A stretch of 6,903 nucleotides of DNA, taken from the NCBI GenBank assembly GCA_028276605.1, contig JAPYWC010000033.1, forward strand, positions 1 through 6,903, written 5' to 3'. Position 1 is the first letter of the stretch; the number at the start of each line of letters is the position of its first letter. Origin of the DNA: Desulfurococcales archaeon. GTDB taxonomy: Archaea; Thermoproteota; Thermoprotei_A; Sulfolobales; Ignisphaeraceae. This document shows positions 4,353 to 6,903 of the stretch, one piece after another. Under the pieces are notes generated by a model. That model ran no database searches. It saw only the letters and a program-made list of their open reading frames with translations, and had not been told where the DNA came from. The translations under genes were made by a program, and so were the position numbers.

Positions 4353-4916
4353 TCAACAAACTTCATAGTTTTTTTCCCTATAGCTCCTTATGATTCCCAC
4401 TCCATTATCGCTTTTTACAATAATTTCAAGTCTGTGTTTAACCTCACCTTTTTGTAGGATGCTTTCAAGCTCTTCGACGTAATCACAATTCTTTGTGTCT
4501 GTAGTTCCCTCTGTACAAATGTTCTTTACATGTTCAATTACATAAAAGAGTATAGCATCGACCGTGACAATATTGCCTATGGCAAGCTGTTCTGATGATA
4601 ATTTTATGTTAAGGGCTGGAATATGCACTTCAGCTTCTTCGCCTATATAAAGTATGGTGTTTAAGTCCTCAGGTTTTTCAACAATAAGCCTTAGGCAATT
4701 ATACCTCAAATCTGTGGTTAATGTTAGTACAGTGCTATACTTGAATCCACAGTTATCGCATTTCACAGTAATAAAAGCTACTCTCTCTCCATATGGTGCT
4801 CTATATACATGAAGGTAAACATTAATATTGAATCCACATACAGGGCACTTGGTTGTTCCCAACTGATAGGTTTCTATGGGTATCTGGTCATTCATGACTC
4901 GCTTCCAAGTAAGCAT
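4353..4916 (-). CDS. ZPR1 zinc-finger domain protein
   Basis: A 187-residue single-module ZPR1 protein. The zinc finger is C24-x2-C27 ... C53-x2-C56 (KCPVCGF and KCDNCGFK), with the family context Y-G-E-R-V-A-F between the pairs. After it comes the ZPR1 beta domain, recognised by LIVEKPEDLNT, AEVHIPALNIKL and the helix VDAILFYVIEHV. Eukaryotic ZPR1 has two such modules and assists folding of the elongation factor eEF1A; archaeal proteins have one module and a role on aEF1A is plausible but inferred. A linker with two extra cysteines (around CTEGTTDTKNCDYVEE) is unusual. ATG 4916 has no Shine-Dalgarno site and an AT-rich box at leaderless distance; the in-frame ATG at 4895 (Met8) is an alternative. 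It is convergent with Hsp20 and divergent from the Stt3 gene. Confidence 0.9.
   Translation of the reverse strand: MLTWKRVMNDQIPIETYQLGTTKCPVCGFNINVYLHVYRAPYGERVAFITVKCDNCGFKYSTVLTLTTDLRYNCLRLIVEKPEDLNTILYIGEEAEVHIPALNIKLSSEQLAIGNIVTVDAILFYVIEHVKNICTEGTTDTKNCDYVEELESILQKGEVKHRLEIIVKSDNGVGIIRSYREKNYEVC
4369..4375 (+). terminator. Poly-T terminator for Hsp20
   Basis: A run of seven T residues on the plus strand, 32 nt after the Hsp20 stop codon, with a shorter TTTT at 4350-4353. Archaeal RNA polymerase terminates at such T-runs without needing a hairpin, and none is clear here. The run falls within the 3' coding end of ZPR1. Confidence 0.5.
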
Positions 4917-4930
4917 GAGATGCTGTAACT

Positions 4931-4949
4931 TAATTAAAGCTTTTATTTC
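4931..4949 (-). promoter_or_regulatory. TATA-like region for ZPR1
   Basis: On the minus strand, AAATAAAAGC followed by TTTAATTA lies 15-33 nt upstream of ATG 4916. The distal part predicts a transcription start at or just before that ATG, so a leaderless mRNA. The proximal part would favour the internal ATG at 4895 instead. Confidence 0.4.
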
Positions 4950-5014
4950 AATTCGTGGTAGCTAATATTGCTTTGGTTTCGAAGCCTTCAGAAGTAGATG
5001 TAAAGGGTTAGAAA

Positions 5015-6903
5015 ATGGCGTGGATGTACTCTCTAATGAATTTTTGGAGTAAGCATTCAAGGATAATCTCGGCTGTTATAATTGTGTTGGTGGCAGTTTT
5101 AGCGTTTTGGCTTAGGGTGCAGCAATACTTAAATGTTGTTGGCTCAGGTATTGCATCTGTATATCCTGAAGCTAAGCTTGATGAGCTAGACACATTCTTT
5201 AACTATTGGGTTGTTAGTTACTTAGATAAGCACGGTCTTTTATCTTTACCAACATTGACTAATAATAATCCAGCCACATGCATCTTCTGGTTTCCATCGT
5301 GTAGAAACGTCTTTGCAACAGAATTGCAAGGGCACATTATAACACTATATCTGCTTTACGAGGCATTCAAACCATTTGGTGTATCTCTCTATGATTTAAT
5401 GGCATTGCTCCCCCCAATATTTGGAGCACTAGCAACGATTTTCATAGCATTACTAGTGAATGAAGCAACAAACAGTAAGGTGGCTTCCATAGTTTCAGCG
5501 CTTATCTATGCACTAATGTTTGTTAGCAGAGAAGTTGCTGGTTTCACTGTAAAGTACACTTTTGGATTATTTACAGCACCTCTCGTTGTCTGGCTCCATA
5601 TAAGGGCGTTAAAGTACAGTAGATACACAGATTTTGTTCTAGCAGGGATAGCGGCAGCTTATGCTGCAAGTGTTTGGACTGGGGCGGCACTTTCATTTAC
5701 ACCCATCTACTTATCACTTGTTATTTGGCCCCTATTTAATTATACAAAGCCTGAAGGAGAATTGAGAAAGAGTGTAATAGGTTTCTTTATTGAGGCTGTA
5801 ATTGCCTCTACTGTAATATTGATGATGCCTGTTTATAGGGGGAGCAGGGTACTAATTCCATTAGCGTTCTACATTGCGTTACTGTTTCCAATAGCATTCT
5901 ATGTACTTAAAAGATTTATGGAAAAGAAGGCGCTAAAGATATACACCTGGTCTCTTGCCAGTCTTGTAGCACTAGGGATAATACTCATCATCTTATCCAA
6001 CATAGTTCCAGGAGTGCTTGAAGCAATACTAAAAGTTGTACCTCTAGCAGGGAAGATGCTACTTGCACTAGGTATTGAAGTTCCAGGACTTGCAGAAACT
6101 GTTGCAGAATACCAGCCCCTACATGAAATCGGACTAATACCGCACATGGTTCTAACAATTGTTGTTGCAGTACTATTCCTAATACCGATAGCAATATATA
6201 ATGCTATAAGGCGTAAAGATTTGTTGCTGGCCACAATTACGCTATGGATATTGCTAGCCTGGTACGCTACATACCATCTAAGCTATTTCGTAGACTATAT
6301 GAAGATTGTTACAGCAGTCACTGTCGGTATGACATTAGGAGCTCTTCTCACGTATGCTTCTCCAAGAATGGTGAAGTTTGGTAGATTTGTAAGGTTCAAG
6401 ATTTCATTCTTGCAGACAGTTACAATCGTACTCGTTATAGCCATAACGTTTGCATCAACTTATATTGCTTATGCCGAAAAAGATGCGTACCTCTCTTCAT
6501 ATACGATGATTTCTAGAGCTGAAGGGTTCTGGTATCCGACAACCGTGTGGCTAGAAACCTTAAGGTTCATTAGGGAGAACACATCTGCAAGATCACTAAT
6601 CATTTCATGGTGGGACTACGGATACTGGATCTCAACAATTGGTAACAGATCAACAGTAGCGGATGGCGCAACAATTGATAGCAGGAAAATACAGCTGCTA
6701 GCAGAGTTCTTTACAAGCTTCTACAACGGCAATGCCACATCATTTAATAAGGCTATTTACATTCTACCAAAGCTTGGGGCATGCATGGTGGACGAGGTTT
6801 ACATACTTATATTTGCACATGTCGATGTATATGTAAACGATGAGGCAAAAAGCGTATATGTTGCGTTCACCGCCCCTGGTGGTCTCAGCTTTGGCGATAT
6901 GGC
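5015..6903 (+). CDS. Stt3/AglB-type oligosaccharyltransferase catalytic subunit (C-terminus beyond window)
   Basis: Large membrane glycosyltransferase that moves a lipid-linked glycan onto Asn-X-Ser/Thr sequons on the outer face of the membrane. 629 residues are visible with no stop. An N-terminal membrane helix (about 15-33) precedes the first metal motif ELDTFFNYW (57-65, D59). Many membrane segments follow up to about residue 490. The TIXE-type external-loop motif is TVAEYQP (362-368, E365). The sequon-binding WWDYGYW starts at 532, followed by TVADGATIDS. The soluble domain is cut off by the window edge, so its DK/MI-type motif cannot be checked. The second metal motif, normally AGxxDxE, reads AGFTVKYT (175-182) and lacks both acids. 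ATG 5015 is the first possible start because a TAG lies in frame 6 nt upstream; the ribosome site is weak (AGGG). It is divergent from ZPR1. Confidence 0.93.
   Translation, partial: MAWMYSLMNFWSKHSRIISAVIIVLVAVLAFWLRVQQYLNVVGSGIASVYPEAKLDELDTFFNYWVVSYLDKHGLLSLPTLTNNNPATCIFWFPSCRNVFATELQGHIITLYLLYEAFKPFGVSLYDLMALLPPIFGALATIFIALLVNEATNSKVASIVSALIYALMFVSREVAGFTVKYTFGLFTAPLVVWLHIRALKYSRYTDFVLAGIAAAYAASVWTGAALSFTPIYLSLVIWPLFNYTKPEGELRKSVIGFFIEAVIASTVILMMPVYRGSRVLIPLAFYIALLFPIAFYVLKRFMEKKALKIYTWSLASLVALGIILIILSNIVPGVLEAILKVVPLAGKMLLALGIEVPGLAETVAEYQPLHEIGLIPHMVLTIVVAVLFLIPIAIYNAIRRKDLLLATITLWILLAWYATYHLSYFVDYMKIVTAVTVGMTLGALLTYASPRMVKFGRFVRFKISFLQTVTIVLVIAITFASTYIAYAEKDAYLSSYTMISRAEGFWYPTTVWLETLRFIRENTSARSLIISWWDYGYWISTIGNRSTVADGATIDSRKIQLLAEFFTSFYNGNATSFNKAIYILPKLGACMVDEVYILIFAHVDVYVNDEAKSVYVAFTAPGGLSFGDM

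Noticed and set aside
4975..4992. GGTTTCGAAGCC resembling a tRNA T-arm
   Set aside because: No acceptor, D or anticodon stems can be built around it in the short divergent gap.
5899..6234. Minus-strand open frames within the Stt3 gene (also 5988-6194 and 5008-5193)
   Set aside because: Stt3 reads through without a stop and holds family motifs on both sides; the antisense frames have no supporting signals.
1..6903. CRISPR arrays, insertion sequences, long repeats
   Set aside because: No spaced repeats, transposase-like products or terminal inverted repeats were found on reading.

Overview
The window is an AT-rich, gene-dense stretch of archaeal chromosome, most likely from a thermophilic crenarchaeon (Thermoproteota). 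The evidence is the set of families present: an archaeal DUF211 protein, a TtuA/Ncs6-type tRNA thiolase, an archaeal Hsp20 with a conserved pre-crystallin segment, a single-module ZPR1 zinc-finger protein, an Stt3/AglB oligosaccharyltransferase, and a very probable archaeal C/D box sRNA. TATA-like boxes at archaeal spacing, and a mix of Shine-Dalgarno-led and apparently leaderless starts, fit this. The species cannot be named from the sequence.

Layout: (1) 1-671, minus strand: DUF211 gene followed after 17 nt by a tRNA-thiolation ATPase that starts with TTG and runs off the left edge. (2) 672-929: divergent intergenic region with a C/D box sRNA (747-798, plus strand) and promoters for both flanking transcripts. 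(3) 930-1607, plus strand: an unassigned helical protein with a probable winged-helix segment. (4) 1570-3273, minus strand: three co-directional genes, namely a thioredoxin-fold protein without CXXC, an FAD-binding protein, and, starting 5 nt after the FAD gene's stop codon, a 51-residue protein with eight cysteines. (5) 3391-3663, plus strand: an unassigned 90-residue protein, divergent from the thioredoxin-fold gene. (6) 3783-4337, plus strand: Hsp20, convergent with (7) ZPR1 at 4353-4916, minus strand. (8) 5015 to the right edge, plus strand: Stt3/AglB, incomplete at its C-terminus.

Most of the window is housekeeping: tRNA thiolation, rRNA methylation guidance, proteostasis (Hsp20, ZPR1) and protein N-glycosylation. 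The most unusual part is the cluster of flavoprotein plus cysteine-rich miniprotein, with a thioredoxin-fold protein upstream. It resembles an undescribed thiol-redox or metal-handling unit, but its function is inferred only from composition and gene order. The C/D sRNA is the best-supported element that an ORF-based annotation would miss; one of its guides matches a conserved stretch of 23S rRNA as I remember it. No mobile elements, CRISPR arrays, tRNA or rRNA genes were seen.
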